From NCBI GenBank assembly GCA_963674455.1, contig CAVMBE010000060.1:62001-126000 (forward strand): a stretch of DNA of 64,000 nucleotides, read 5' to 3'. The position numbers and the translations under genes were made by a program. The DNA comes from Lecanosticta acicola (lineage: Eukaryota; Ascomycota; Dothideomycetes; Mycosphaerellales; Mycosphaerellaceae). Positions 32,959 to 43,559 of this stretch are shown one piece after another; within the stretch, counting starts at the first letter, position 1; every line of letters begins with the position of its first letter. Below the pieces are notes generated by a model. That model was given only the letters and a program-made list of their open reading frames with translations, made no database searches and had not been told where the DNA came from.

Positions 32959-34224
32959 ATGGCCACCAAGGTAGAATCGGTCTACAAATTGCTCTGTTCC
33001 TGCAACCAATACCCATGGGGGAAGACGGGCTCCGAGTCTATCTCCGCCAGACTCTGTCAGAACCAGCAGGGCTGGGATGGCGATGGTCCCGGCACCAAGT
33101 TCAAGATCGACGAAAGCAAGCCATACGCTGAGATGTGGATGGGCACGTATCCCGTGCTGCCCTCCTACGTAGAGGATAGCGGCGAAGATCTCCAGGACGT
33201 TCTCGATCGATATCCGAAGGACCTCATCGGCGAGGAGACCATCAAGAAATTCGGCCACTCCAAACTGCCCTACCTACCCAAGGTCCTCTCGATAGCAAAA
33301 GCACTGCCTCTCCAACTTCATCCGGACAAGGAGCGTTCGGCAAAGCTCCACCAACAGAAGCCCGATGCTTTCACGGACCCAAACCACAAGCCCGAGATTG
33401 CCCTTGCCCTGAGTAAGTTCGAGGCTTTCTGCGGCTTCAATCCACTTGCCGACATCGCCGAGCTGCTTAAGCTTGAGCCGCTGCAGCGTTTTGTACAACA
33501 GAAACAGCTCAGCGACTTCAGCAACGAGCAGCTCAGAGCTGTCGTACGCGAGATGCTGCTTGCGGAGCAAGACACCGTTCGGGATGTATATAATGGATTG
33601 ACCAAACTGCCCGAGTCGAAGTTTGGCAAATACAACCACATCCCGAAGCTCGCGCCAAGGCTAGCAGATCAGTATGGCGAGACCGACCCTGGAATTCTGG
33701 TAGCTCTTGTTACTATGAACTACCTGGTTCTACAACCCGGGGATAGTATCTACATCCCAGCCGATGGCATCCATGCCTACCTCGCAGGCGACATTATCGA
33801 GTGCATGGCCCGTAGCAACAATGTTCTCAACACCGGCTTTTGTCCACGAGCAGACCGGAGCAACATCGACCTCTTCGTCGAATGTCTTACTTTTACGCCT
33901 CACTCTGCTGAAGAGTGCATGCTGAAGCCGAAGCTTTACGAACGCGGAAAGAATGGCAAGACGCAGATCTACGCACCGCCGATGAGTGAATTTGACATGC
34001 TGCAGACAGAACTCGGACCAGGGGATCAGGAGACGTTGGGTGCTGCTGGTGGACCTAGCATTCTGTTAGCGACAAGAGGCAGTGGAACACTGCTGGCCGG
34101 CGGCAAGAGTTACCCCCTTCACGAAGGTGCGGTGTACTTTATTGCCCACGGAGTCGATCTCGAGGTGGACAGCAAAGACGGGCTCCTTCTGCACACTGCG
34201 ATAGTGGAGGGCAGCACGAAATGA
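32959..34224 (+). CDS. PMI40: Mannose-6-phosphate isomerase
   Basis: A single exon of 421 residues. The type I phosphomannose isomerase pattern is complete: CSCNQYPWGKTGSES at the N-terminus, ESKPYAEMWMGTYP, LPLQLHPDKERSAKLHQ (zinc-ligand region), HKPEIALALSKFEAFCGF, and YIPADGIHAYLAGDIIECMA (His ligand), followed by RSNNVLNTGF and a C-terminal cupin-like half (GPSILLATRGSGTLLAGG). It interconverts fructose-6-phosphate and mannose-6-phosphate in the cytosol, feeding GDP-mannose for cell-wall mannan and glycosylation. The ATG at 32959 is followed directly by the conserved start. Confidence 0.95.
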   Translation: MATKVESVYKLLCSCNQYPWGKTGSESISARLCQNQQGWDGDGPGTKFKIDESKPYAEMWMGTYPVLPSYVEDSGEDLQDVLDRYPKDLIGEETIKKFGHSKLPYLPKVLSIAKALPLQLHPDKERSAKLHQQKPDAFTDPNHKPEIALALSKFEAFCGFNPLADIAELLKLEPLQRFVQQKQLSDFSNEQLRAVVREMLLAEQDTVRDVYNGLTKLPESKFGKYNHIPKLAPRLADQYGETDPGILVALVTMNYLVLQPGDSIYIPADGIHAYLAGDIIECMARSNNVLNTGFCPRADRSNIDLFVECLTFTPHSAEECMLKPKLYERGKNGKTQIYAPPMSEFDMLQTELGPGDQETLGAAGGPSILLATRGSGTLLAGGKSYPLHEGAVYFIAHGVDLEVDSKDGLLLHTAIVEGSTK

Positions 34225-34606
34225 GTAGTCCTGGCTCGTTCCTTGACGTTGGTGGATGATAGCGTACTACTAGAGTCTGATTAGACGGATGTACATGATT
34301 AAAATCTCTACAAGCACAGCTTCCACTATCAAAGACAATAAAGTAGCTTCATCTTTCTCGTGACCTCGCGGTGTTGAAATGTCACGCATGTGCAGGAAAG
34401 TGGCAGAAGCATGAAGATACATGTCGTCGAAATGCACTAAAGTGTCAGAGCACGCGACATCGCCCGAAGAGGCCCGAGCTCGAGCTGGCTGGGGCGAATC
34501 CTCTCAAAAAAGTTGACGGCATCGTGCGAGCTCCATCCTCTCTCCAAAACTCGCGGCTCGGTTGCCATCGCACGACACCCTCTCATACTTCCTAAGTGCT
34601 ACGAAA
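34225..34606. other. Intergenic region
   Basis: 3' region of the isomerase gene, including an AATAAA-like hexamer near 34335, and the MGE1 promoter. No gene is seen. Confidence 0.55.
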
Positions 34607-35454
34607 ATGCTACAGCAACGGTTCGCTCGATCACTACAATCTCTCGCCAGACAACCGCAAACACTACGGGCATGGAGAGTGACCAGCACACCTTTCTCCG
34701 CCTCCAAATTCAGAGTTGCGCCCATCGCATCGCAACAAGTCCCGTCGCGAAGATGGTATTCGTCCAAGGAGGAGTCTGAAAAGAAGGAGGAAGAAATGCT
34801 AAAGGAGGAATCGGAGGGTAACAAGGCGCAAGAGGGTGATGCAGCAAAGGACGACCCAGTGCAGAAAGAGTTGGAGGCGAAGAAGAAGGAAGTCCTTGAT
34901 CTGACAGTACGTCCATGACAATGCTATCGCGTCCAGGAATAGAGACTGATGTCGTTTTGTTGCAGGACCGATTAAAACGCCAGGTTGCCGACTACCGCAA
35001 TCTTCAAGAACAGACGAAACGCGAGGTCGCCGCAGCCAGAGACTTTGCATTGCAGAAGTTCGCCAAGGATCTTCTCGACAGCGTCGACAACCTGGATCGC
35101 GCGCTTGGCAACGTCCCTGTGGAGAAGCTCACTGATGACAACAAGGAACTGAAGGATCTGTATAATGGTCTGAGGATGACCGAGGACATTCTGATGAAGA
35201 CACTGAAGAAGCACGGTATGGAGCGAATAGATCCCAGCGTCGAGGGAGAGGTGTTCAATCCCAATGTGCACGAGGCGACATTCCAAGCGCCACAGCCAGA
35301 CAAGAAGGATGGTACTGTGTTCTACACACAGCAGAAGGGATTCTTGTACAATGGAAGAGTGCTGAGGGTAAGTTGCTGAGATGTCAAGACCACGAGAAGA
35401 TTCGCTGACAACTTTTCCCAGGCTGCCAAGGTTGGCGTTGTCAAGAACTCGTGA
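34607..35454 (+). CDS. MGE1: Mitochondrial GrpE nucleotide exchange factor
   Basis: Exons 34607-34906, 34966-35367 and 35422-35454 give 244 residues. The N-terminus (MLQQRFARSLQSLARQP ... RRWYSSKE) is a classic mitochondrial presequence, rich in Arg and Ser. An acidic/Lys coiled-coil follows, then the GrpE core: DRLKRQVADYRNLQEQTKRE, FAKDLLDSVDNLDRAL, and the beta domain GEVFNPNVHEATFQAPQ ... KGFLYNGRVLR with AAKVGVVKNS at the end. Mge1 is the exchange factor for mitochondrial Hsp70 (Ssc1) in matrix protein import and folding. Introns are GTACGT..TTGCAG and GTAAGT..TTCCCAG, both phase 0. Confidence 0.94.
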
Positions 35455-36124
35455 TGTGATTAGATTGGAATTCGACTCGTAACCTTCGGTTTTCTTCTCC
35501 AGAGATGGTGACGCTGTGTGGATAGCGAAATGATGGGACTGGTGTAAATTCTCCACTTTGGACGAGCGCATACCGAGCGCAGATGTAGTCAAAGATGGCA
35601 TGTGAAATGCACAGCTGTATGAGCGGATGTACGATAGCCAAAAGAACTGCGATTCATGTACAGCTGTAGAGGAGCAATGCCGATGAACTCCTCATGGTCC
35701 GACTACTTCGGATTCGATCCGCGTTCGTGATACTTGACGAAGGAGAGATTGCGCTGGTAAATGGCATGGTGTGTCTGTTCGCTGCATGTTCTTGGTAGCG
35801 TAGAGGCTAGTAATTCCGGTCTTCGCTCTGGGCTTTTTCAATCCCACCGTCCTCCATCTCATACCATACTATACTTTCCGACGTCAGCGAGGGGCTAGCG
35901 TTTGGCGTTTGTATCTTAGGGGGCAAGGTAGATTAAAAAAAAAGAGTTGATCATGGATGCAGGACTAGGTTGGCGGTTACATAAGCAGGTACCCTGCCGG
36001 TGAATGCCTTCACCTCTCGCCCCATGTCAGGAACGCAATAAACAAGCCCTGCTGGCAAATTTACGAACGACCACCTACACCTCACCCGGGCAACTCGAGG
36101 TGCTCTGGACCGTACTCCAACATC
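35455..36124. other. Intergenic region
   Basis: 3' region of MGE1 and promoter of CTF8, with a short poly(A) run near 35935. No gene is recognised. Confidence 0.5.
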
Positions 36125-36580
36125 ATGCCTTCGGTGCCCTTGCATCCGCCAATTGTAGAGCAACGGAAAGGCAGCGACACTGACAATGCCCTGCCACCGC
36201 TACTGCACACACCCTCTGGCCTTGCCATGATCGAGCTACAGGGCAGTGTACTCAGCGAGGACGAGCACATTGAGAATGTTTCCACGGCCCTGCGACTGGG
36301 CAAACTTGTGTTTCCCGAGGAAGATGGCGTCTGGGACGGCAAGAAGGTATTTCTGTTCGTTGGATCCTCGCCTGAACGCACCCACCAGCGCATGGCCGGA
36401 GAAGTGAAGAAGCTCGTGAAACCTGTCGCCGTCCTCCGGCGCAGGACCACGAATGACGACCGCGCTAGCTCTGGCACAGGAGACGAAGTAGAGATCGCAG
36501 AGGTTGTGCGGCACAAGATCATTTTCTCCCATCGTCCGGAGCCTCTTGGTGGGGGGGAACATTTGCTGGAAGAACCGTAG
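36125..36580 (+). CDS. CTF8: Chromosome transmission fidelity protein 8
   Basis: A single exon of 151 residues, the usual size. The family core is evident: AMIELQGSV, LRLGKLVFPEEDGVWDGKKVFLFVG (split here for length), HQRMAGEVKKLVKPVAVLRRR, and EVEIAEVVRHKIIFSHRPEPLG near the C-terminus. Ctf8 joins Ctf18 and Dcc1 in the alternative RFC clamp loader that acts on PCNA and sister-chromatid cohesion in the nucleus. No intron is needed. Confidence 0.9.
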   Translation: MPSVPLHPPIVEQRKGSDTDNALPPLLHTPSGLAMIELQGSVLSEDEHIENVSTALRLGKLVFPEEDGVWDGKKVFLFVGSSPERTHQRMAGEVKKLVKPVAVLRRRTTNDDRASSGTGDEVEIAEVVRHKIIFSHRPEPLGGGEHLLEEP

Positions 36581-37284
36581 TGGAAGCGTTTACACGAATA
36601 CTGGTCGTGCCAGGCTGGCTTACCACTTACCGGAAAAGGAAGGAAGGTCGTCGTGTAAGGACGACTCGAATGGTGTTTGGTAACAAGTGTGCTGGACGAC
36701 GCCATCACAGTCTCGTCTTCGTTACTGTTGGCCCTGCCTCTTCAGGCGCGCAGTGTCAGCATCTCGACTGTGCCAAGGCAAGGGCGACTCTGCACGTGTT
36801 GCCTGGCCGTATACCTTCGGGTGGAGGATGCAACTGAGCGACGCGAAATGCCGTGTTCAAGGCCTTGTACAGTACGTCGCCAGTATCGTCCGGAAAGCTA
36901 GGTACGGGAATCGTGAAGTTGCCTCGTCGGGGGACTCTCTGCCAACCTGGGCCAACGCCAAAACCATGCCCTGACAGGGGCAGAAGTAATGGCTCCCGTA
37001 TGTAATCTCTACTGGAGCACTTCTAATAAAACGTGGAAGGTGCCAGTGCTACCCTCCAGTTCCTCAGATTTAAGACCTTGTCCGGATGCTTGCTTCACCA
37101 TATTGTCTCAGCTAGCACATCGGCAGCCTCATCCGTCTGGACGAATCCAATTGGATTATCTCAACTTCGCCTTTGGACGCACGACACATAGTTGTCTGCA
37201 CATCTTTCATTCACCTTACGGAGAAGGCCTCCTGAACCTGCTTTGCGACGTCACCCGGACACCAATTGACGAGCTGCCCTAGCC
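36581..37284. other. Intergenic region
   Basis: No gene is recognised; overlapping short plus-strand frames at 36580-36970 are low in information. Confidence 0.45.
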
Positions 37285-37640
37285 ATGGAACTGGCAAAAG
37301 AAGAAGTCGCCAATAAGCCATGGTCGCTCATGGGAATAGTCATCGTGCTGGTGGGCCACACCGTTGCGTTGAATCTGGTTGTACGCCTGACAGCAGAGCT
37401 AGTCTCTCTCATACCTCCTGGGCAAAGCAGTCTATGATCTGTATCTTCGCCCGCTAAGTAACATAACCGGATCAAAGATCAACGCGCAGTCTCCCGGATT
37501 CCCTACGTTCGGCATGTCTTGAAAGGCACCACGAGTTAGAACGTGATGGCTCTGCATGAGAAGTACGGCGAAGTTGTCCGTTTATCCCCTAACGAGGTGT
37601 CCCTCACTTCTGGGACGATCTCCGATCGCAGCATCCCAAG
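37285..37640 (+). pseudogene. Cytochrome P450 N-terminal relic
   Basis: Fragments in shifted frames match the start of a fungal microsomal P450: a membrane-anchor-like stretch from ATG 37285 (SLMGIVIVLVGHTVALNLV), then in another frame AVYDLYLRPLSNITGSKINA, where the LRPL..I.GSK pattern is the typical LHPL..IPGPK hinge, and after stops (TGA near 37520, TAG near 37540) MALHEKYGEVVRLSPNEVSL. Nothing of the oxygen-binding helix or haem-binding Cys region follows before the DUF3431 gene. It is a truncated, interrupted remnant. Confidence 0.65.
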
Positions 37641-37950
37641 GTCCTGCCTGAGACATCTGCTGATCGATGATTGTTCGTTTTGGCAGCCGAGACTGCCTTC
37701 TCAGATATATATGGCTTCCGCACTGGAAAGTTGAAAACGTTCGTTCGGACCTCGGACCTCGCAATTGTCTCGGACATCTGGAGCTCCTTACTAAGTTGAT
37801 TTGGACACTTGAATTCACTCCTCTCATCCCGTGTCCTATCACTTCATTTGCCCTTATAAATAATCGGCAGCAGACGCGAATGTGATGTTCGATCCCAGAC
37901 TCGCCCACAGATAACACGCTCTCCCACAATGTATTGGAAGCAGCCTCGAC

Positions 37951-39051
37951 ATGATACTCTTTGCGCACGGTTTGTCCCGCTCGAAGACCATCCTGTTGGC
38001 AATATTTCTTCTCACCTCGTTCTACCTCCTCTTCTCCCATGTCAGACCAGCAGTCTACCATCACGCCTTTCAACAGACTGCGCAACAGTCTCATCATGAA
38101 TCTGTTCAGTACTCACCCGAGGCTCAAATCTCCAACATCTCCATCAACTTGGTCGTAGCGACATTAGCAGCCGACGACATCTCCTGGACCTCCACCCTGC
38201 CAATCCCCAACCTCAATATCATCCGCTATGAGAGCGATTCGCCCTTCGCATCATTCCACCCGCCCGTGGCCAGGGGCAGAGAAGCGCTGATATACCATAC
38301 CTACCTGCACGACTTTTACGACGACCTTCCAGATATCAGTATCTTTATCCACTCGCACGAGAATCCATGGCACGTCGACCCCGCGCTCCGCCAATCCATG
38401 ACATTCGCACTCTCCCAGCTCGACGTGCATCAAGTGATGCGGAAGCAGTACTTTAATCTTCGCGTGAGCTGGAAAGATGCCTGTCCGGCATGGATCAATA
38501 CCACAAAGACGCCAGAGGAATCCATCAAGCAAGAAGAGCCATTTATGGCAGAGGCTTTCCATGCGAACTTTGGACATGACGTCCCTGTACCGGAGATACT
38601 GGCTGGTCCTTGTTGCTCGCAGTTTGCAGTCACGCGCGATGCCATACAAAGAAGATCGAAAGAGGAGTACAAGAGGTATATGGAGTGGTTAGTCAACACC
38701 GACTGGAGCGACTACATAAGCGGGAGAGTTTGGGAGCACATGTGGCCATGGTTGTTCCTGGAAGAGGCAGAGGATTGTACCCCGGAATTTGAAGCCCTAT
38801 GTCGCATGTATGCGATCTGCTTCGAGGGGCCCCAGGAGCTGGAACAATATCAACGGCTATGGCAGGAAAAGGATGATCTGAAGGAGAGAACAGAATTCGT
38901 GAATGAGTTACTGAGGCCCGGACAGGCACGGAGCGCGAGGATGAGAATGGACACGATAGGCAACTTGTTGGAGAGGAAGCTGGAGCAAGCGCTGAGAAGG
39001 GGGAGGAGTGCAGGGATTCGACAGCAAACCACTAAGGACTTGCCCTGGTGA
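37951..39051 (+). CDS. DUF3431 type II membrane protein, likely Golgi or secretory
   Basis: A single exon of 366 residues. A hydrophobic signal anchor lies at about residues 12-30 (KTILLAIFLLTSFYLLFSHV), followed by a lumenal domain of the DUF3431 family: NLVVATLAADDISWT, GREALIYHTYLHDFYDDLPDI, FIHSHENPWHVD, and GPCCSQFAVTRDAIQRR near the middle. The paired Cys and the IFIHSH motif are family landmarks. Members often sit near or resemble glycosyltransferase-like proteins, but the biochemical function is unknown. The C-terminus is charged and helical. Confidence 0.85.
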   Translation: MILFAHGLSRSKTILLAIFLLTSFYLLFSHVRPAVYHHAFQQTAQQSHHESVQYSPEAQISNISINLVVATLAADDISWTSTLPIPNLNIIRYESDSPFASFHPPVARGREALIYHTYLHDFYDDLPDISIFIHSHENPWHVDPALRQSMTFALSQLDVHQVMRKQYFNLRVSWKDACPAWINTTKTPEESIKQEEPFMAEAFHANFGHDVPVPEILAGPCCSQFAVTRDAIQRRSKEEYKRYMEWLVNTDWSDYISGRVWEHMWPWLFLEEAEDCTPEFEALCRMYAICFEGPQELEQYQRLWQEKDDLKERTEFVNELLRPGQARSARMRMDTIGNLLERKLEQALRRGRSAGIRQQTTKDLPW

Positions 39052-40003
39052 GCATCCAGCAGTATGACCAGCGGAAGTGGCATTATGTTAGGTTTACACA
39101 TCTCCGGAACAACTGAGTGCAGGTTGCAAAAACGAACACCATATGCTGCGGCGCGGACCCCGAGACTAGTGGCATTCTCGTCATCTTCTCCATCAGCATC
39201 ACCGATATTCCTCACTGTTAGGCTGCTCCGACTCTTCGGGATTTCGCTTCACACTAGCAGTAGACCTGGGCCAAATGGCGCCCCAAATGCTGCTGTACCG
39301 ACTGCTCTTAACCGCGGTGCCCTCGGTTGACATACCGTCCCCGTCCTCCTCGCTAGCCTCGGCACCAAGGCACAGGCAATTCAAAGCCAGATGCGTTAAG
39401 CTAGCACGAATCCTTCCAGGCCAAGTCCCATCAGTTGTCTCTGGCTCGCTGAGCGCGTGGTTGGACATTGCGCCATAGCCAAAGGTTCTTCTTTGAGGAG
39501 AATCTGAATCTGCGCGCGGAGGTGGGATCCTAGCGTCGTCGTCAAAAGATATCCAGTCCCGCGAACTGAGGGCTTCAGGCATCGTCGGGTTTGTGACAAG
39601 CTGTAATCTCTTCACGGGCTCGATTTGCTGATAAGACTCCGACATCTAACTGGCCGTGAATTGAAGTTTCCGCGTGCTGGGAAGGGAGGGAGGTAAGACC
39701 TTGGAGGGGATACGCCGAGCCAAAGTGTGGCATGTGCAGGCGCTGCACGGGTTGTGCAGACATCAAGCCGCCGTTTTCTGAGACCTGATTGTTCGCCTGT
39801 GAAAGATGTCAGATTGAGTAGCAAGCTGGAGTAACCAGAACATTCTTACAAGGCTTGCCGAAGTCGTTTCAACATCATCAGGCTCGCCCAAACATTGCTC
39901 ACGACTTTCAATTGTGCTCGATCCTCACTGTGCTCGAAGGCAACAGTGTATTCATTTGAATGCAAGGTAATTGCTGTGCCTTGAATCCTCATTGCTCAGC
40001 AGC
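39052..40003. other. Intergenic region with one weak ORF
   Basis: Lies between the DUF3431 gene and the convergent zinc-finger gene. Only the 39199-39645 minus frame, listed separately, deserves mention. Confidence 0.45.
39199..39645 (-). CDS. Hypothetical 148-residue protein (uncertain)
   Basis: An ATG-initiated minus-strand frame encoding a hydrophilic protein rich in Ser, Pro and Glu (MSESYQQIEPVKRL ... ALSSRDWISFDDDARIP ... SEQPNSEEYR) with a modestly hydrophobic centre (LTHLALNCLCLGAEAS). It has no recognisable domain. Composition resembles disordered fungal proteins more than a shadow frame, and no gene lies opposite. It may be a real orphan or chance. Confidence 0.35.
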   Translation of the reverse strand: MSESYQQIEPVKRLQLVTNPTMPEALSSRDWISFDDDARIPPPRADSDSPQRRTFGYGAMSNHALSEPETTDGTWPGRIRASLTHLALNCLCLGAEASEEDGDGMSTEGTAVKSSRYSSIWGAIWPRSTASVKRNPEESEQPNSEEYR

Positions 40004-40903
40004 TCACTTCTTGCCTTTCCTTTTCTTGAAGACGACAGCAGGGGCACCGTCACTGTTCTCTTGCTTGGCAGCGCCTGCAAGCTCACCAACCTCCGGAATG
40101 GCAGCCATGGACTTCGACGGCTCGTCAACCTCTTCTTGCTTCGCAGCTTCTCCTTCTCCCGATATTTCGGTCTTAATTGCGGGCACCTTCTTCTTATTGG
40201 ACACTCCGCTCAGCAATGCATCTAAGTCAGCTCCATCGTCTTGATCGTTGTTGGCACCAGGATATCTTTTGAAATTGCTTCCCCAGGCCTTCCTTTTCGG
40301 CGCGGCTTCTTCATCCCGTATATCTTCGTCGTCTTCTGCCTTTCGCTTAGAGACGCCCATGGCCAGCGAATGTAGCTCATCTTCGTCCTGTGTCTCTTGC
40401 TTCAGGTTCTCTTCCTTTCGCCGGGCTTCTGCCAGAATATCTGCCAATGACCGATTGACCGTTACCGTGCCATCTTGCACGGGCTGCACTTCGCACTCCG
40501 TCACTGTCTTATAATTCTCCACGCCAGTGACCTCCTTCTTCAGCTCATCGGGCAGTTCAACACCTAGAGCTGCCAGCTGCTCAGCATGCGCCTTTCTCTG
40601 TGCCGCAGTCCCCAGCTGCGGGCCGTTCGACGATGGCGTAGGCGCCGGCGCCCGTGTTGGTGGTTTGGAAGTGTCTGATTTGCTGCCAAACATTCCATTG
40701 AGCCTGGCAACTTCGGCTTTCGCTTGCTGCTCCTCACGCTTCTCACGCTCCTGGTTCTTGTGCAGTTCTCGCAGACTGCGCTGAATGCTGTTCTGATGCT
40801 TGGCGGTTGCCTCGTGATTCTTGCGCTCGATGGTGGTGTCGCGGACATACTGGCTGCAGAATTTGCACCAGTACGAAGGTGTCGACTTCCAGTATTCGGA
40901 CAT
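40004..40903 (-). CDS. U1-type zinc-finger protein, WBP4/FBP21-like splicing factor
   Basis: A single exon of 299 residues. The N-terminus is a matrin/U1-C type zinc finger: YWKSTPSYWCKFCSQYV with CxxC, then RKNHEATAKHQNSIQRSL with the His pair. A charged helix (LRELHKNQEREKREEQQAKAE) and a disordered Lys/Glu-rich tail with an NLS-like VFKKRKGKK end follow. This start is characteristic of WW domain-binding protein 4 (FBP21), a spliceosomal B-complex component; no WW domain is visible, as is common in fungi. Its start codon lies 121 bp from the left end of the transposon, so the promoter is interrupted or shortened. Confidence 0.8.
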   Translation of the reverse strand: MSEYWKSTPSYWCKFCSQYVRDTTIERKNHEATAKHQNSIQRSLRELHKNQEREKREEQQAKAEVARLNGMFGSKSDTSKPPTRAPAPTPSSNGPQLGTAAQRKAHAEQLAALGVELPDELKKEVTGVENYKTVTECEVQPVQDGTVTVNRSLADILAEARRKEENLKQETQDEDELHSLAMGVSKRKAEDDEDIRDEEAAPKRKAWGSNFKRYPGANNDQDDGADLDALLSGVSNKKKVPAIKTEISGEGEAAKQEEVDEPSKSMAAIPEVGELAGAAKQENSDGAPAVVFKKRKGKK

Positions 40904-41023
40904 GTTGGGCGGTGCGTAGGACGTTGTATTCAGATGATGAAGTACTCAAATGAAATAGGTCGTCTTATTACCAAGCCAGTCTACCGATGAACCGGAAGCT
41001 CTGAGGTACGGGCCGCTCTGGAG

Positions 41024-41027
41024 CTCT
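41024..41027. repeat. Target-site duplication CTCT (left)
   Basis: The four bases immediately outside the left inverted repeat are CTCT, matched by CTCT at 46439-46442 outside the right one. Four bases can match by chance, but the position is exactly at both element ends. Confidence 0.7.
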
Positions 41028-41069
41028 GGCGGTGGCCTGAGCTTACAAATCCGCAAAATGGTTTTGCCG
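41028..41069 (+). repeat. Left terminal inverted repeat, 42 bp
   Basis: Begins GGCGGTGGCCTGAGCTTAC and is identical over 42 bp to the reverse complement of 46397-46438. It retains CpA and TpG dinucleotides, unlike the interior. Confidence 0.95.
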
Positions 41070-41829
41070 GTTTTGGCACCGCACCACCACACTCTCACAC
41101 ACCGTAATCGCAGTGGTTAGGCACTGATGTACTCGCTATCGACTCGCAATCTATCTATTAGGTCCTTTATTGTCTACTTTGTCGTTATACCGCCTTAGGC
41201 CCTCGATTTATAGCCCTATCGGCTCTAGATTAAGCTTTAGATTTATACTAGATATACCTACTAGCGAGTCGTATAGAGCCTATATAATACTAAGGGCATT
41301 CGCTACGGTATTAGAACTCTATAGACACACTTATCGCGATAGGGAGTGACTACTCGCCCTCGAATTAACTATAGTAGTAACGTAGTACTAATTAAGCGGA
41401 TTACCGAGCTATTCTAGCTATATACTATTAGCGACAAGAAGAGCCATACTATACTACGGCTTAATAGCTATAATATCTCTTTAAGGCAGTATTAAGAGCT
41501 CCGCCGTACTTACGGCCTTAAGCGTCGACTAGAACACGAGGAATTAGGAGTAGCTACTACCTACGTCGATAAGGTGCTTCGAGTAGTACTAATTAATAGG
41601 CAAACCTAAGACTTTAGCTATCGTAAGCTCGTACGAGAGTTGAGAACCTACTAGTATATTATAGGTAGGTAGGGAATCGACTCGTAGCCGACTCGTAGCC
41701 CTCTTCTTACTATACTAATGCCTACTAGGGACCGTATCTACCGGATTTCACGGCAAATTAACGCTCTACTATATAAGCTTCGCGAACTACGTAATCGCTA
41801 TCCGAATAGGCTACGGTACGTACGACTAA

Positions 41830-42500
41830 AAGCTAATAGGCCTAACTACGTCTAGTTAATTAATGCCTTCTATAAAATCGAGCAATTCGGCATTTAGATT
41901 TACGCCTATATTAACGTCTACTTACGCCGGATTATCTAGTTCTACGTTAGCCTAATAGTAAAGACAAAGTACTTAGTGTTTTCGTAGTACTATACTATAA
42001 TTAACTATATCTAGCGAGTCCCTTAGCGAGTCCGCTCTAATTAAGGTGTCGAGACACCTATACTAGTAGACGCCTATCTACGGCTTCGAGAGCTTATCGA
42101 GGGCCGTAATATCGACTTTATTAAGGCCTTCTTATATACTACGAGTAAAGGCAATTAGACTATTAAGTACTAGTAGGGCGAGATAGCTAAATTAGCTATA
42201 AATCGCTAGAGAGACCTATTTAACTAGTATATTAACCTACACCTTTTCGAGGCCGCTAAGCTATCTAATCGACTCGCCTTCCTCGTAATCTATACTCTAA
42301 TTATACGCTATATAGTTAGTTACTTTGTCTTAGAGTAGAATCGGCACCCGGTACGAGTATAAAACCTTAAGAGCTATATTAGTAGTATACCGGATTTGCT
42401 CTACGAGTATCTAGAGCTCGAGGACACTACCTAGCGTAGGCATCTAATTAACCCTAAGAGTCTAGCGAGTACTACTCTTAAGTAGTAGATAAACCGGATA
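41830..42500 (+). pseudogene. RIP-inactivated integrase-core transposase
   Basis: One continuous plus frame, interrupted only by TAG/TAA codons at positions where Trp (TGG) or Gln (CAG/CAA) would be expected, reads INAFYKIEQFGI, IYAYINVYLRRII, then GVETPILVDAYLRLRELIEG, FLYTTSKGN and LAFLVIYTLIIRYIVSYFV. I recognise this order from fungal integrase-core-domain proteins, where RSD.GVETP and a TSxxNQRIE-like motif with the catalytic Glu are typical. Two positions that I expect to be Asp read Asn (AAT and AAC), as TpG to TpA mutation of GAT/GAC preceded by T would give. The boundaries of the original gene are not determined. Confidence 0.65.
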
Positions 42501-43559
42501 GACGGCTATAGTAAGCTCCGCGGGTAATTAAAGAGCTTTCTATATTAGTACTAGGTAAGTAGCTCGAAATTGGACCGTACTCGTAGCCAATTTAGCTGTA
42601 CTCGTAGTCACTCGCAGCTCTAGCTACCCGCCTATAGAGTTACCCCTCTCTTACTCCTACGCTAACTACGCCTCGCTATATATAGACCTTAGCTTATACC
42701 TGCCTCCGACAACTCTATAATAGGTAAACGAACAGCTCGTACTCGCTAGCTACCCGTTAACCTTTAAAGGTAGCGAACCCGGATTCGGTAATAGGCCTAA
42801 GAAGCTTTATATATACGCTTATTAGTACCTCCGAGGAGTAGCTAAGTAGTACCTAGATACTAGTAGACGACTCGCTAAGTATATCGCGCCGACTCGCTTA
42901 AATAGCCTCGAGCCGTCTAATCGTACGAGAACCGTCTTTACTACTACTAGGGAGCCTCTATAAAGCTTCGTATATACTCGTAGTAGACTCGTAACGTTAT
43001 ATTCCTTAATACTACGTCTTATCTTTCTATATACGTCTATTATAGCTTCTTCTACTAACTTCTAGGAAGACTTCTATATATCTAATAAGGTAGATTATAC
43101 TCTTAATTATACTAAAGAGTATAGCGATAAGCCCCGCTATAGTAAATGCGGCCTTAGGAACCCGTTCTTTACTATAGTAGACACTAATATAGCGAGTCGC
43201 CGCGAGTCGACTGTAGGCCCTTCCTTAATACTAGTACCGGATCCGATCGATTCCCCTACTCTACGGCGGAAGGAGCCCGCGTCTATAAAGGGCTATAGTA
43301 GCTTTACTAGACTCGCTAAAAGCTTATTTAGCCGTACTAATGCCGTTTTAGCCGCTAATAAGAAGTAGCATATCCGCCCGCTTAGTAATATAGGTATTAA
43401 TCCGTTATCCGGAGAGGTATAAGGTCCTCGTACTAGTAAAGCGAGTCTATATAGGAGCACGCTAATCGCTACGAATCGACTTAAGGCGGGTAGTAGTAGT
43501 AGTACCGAGCTACGAGACGACTCGTAGGCCGACTCGTAGTCGTAGAACAAGGGTAGTAG

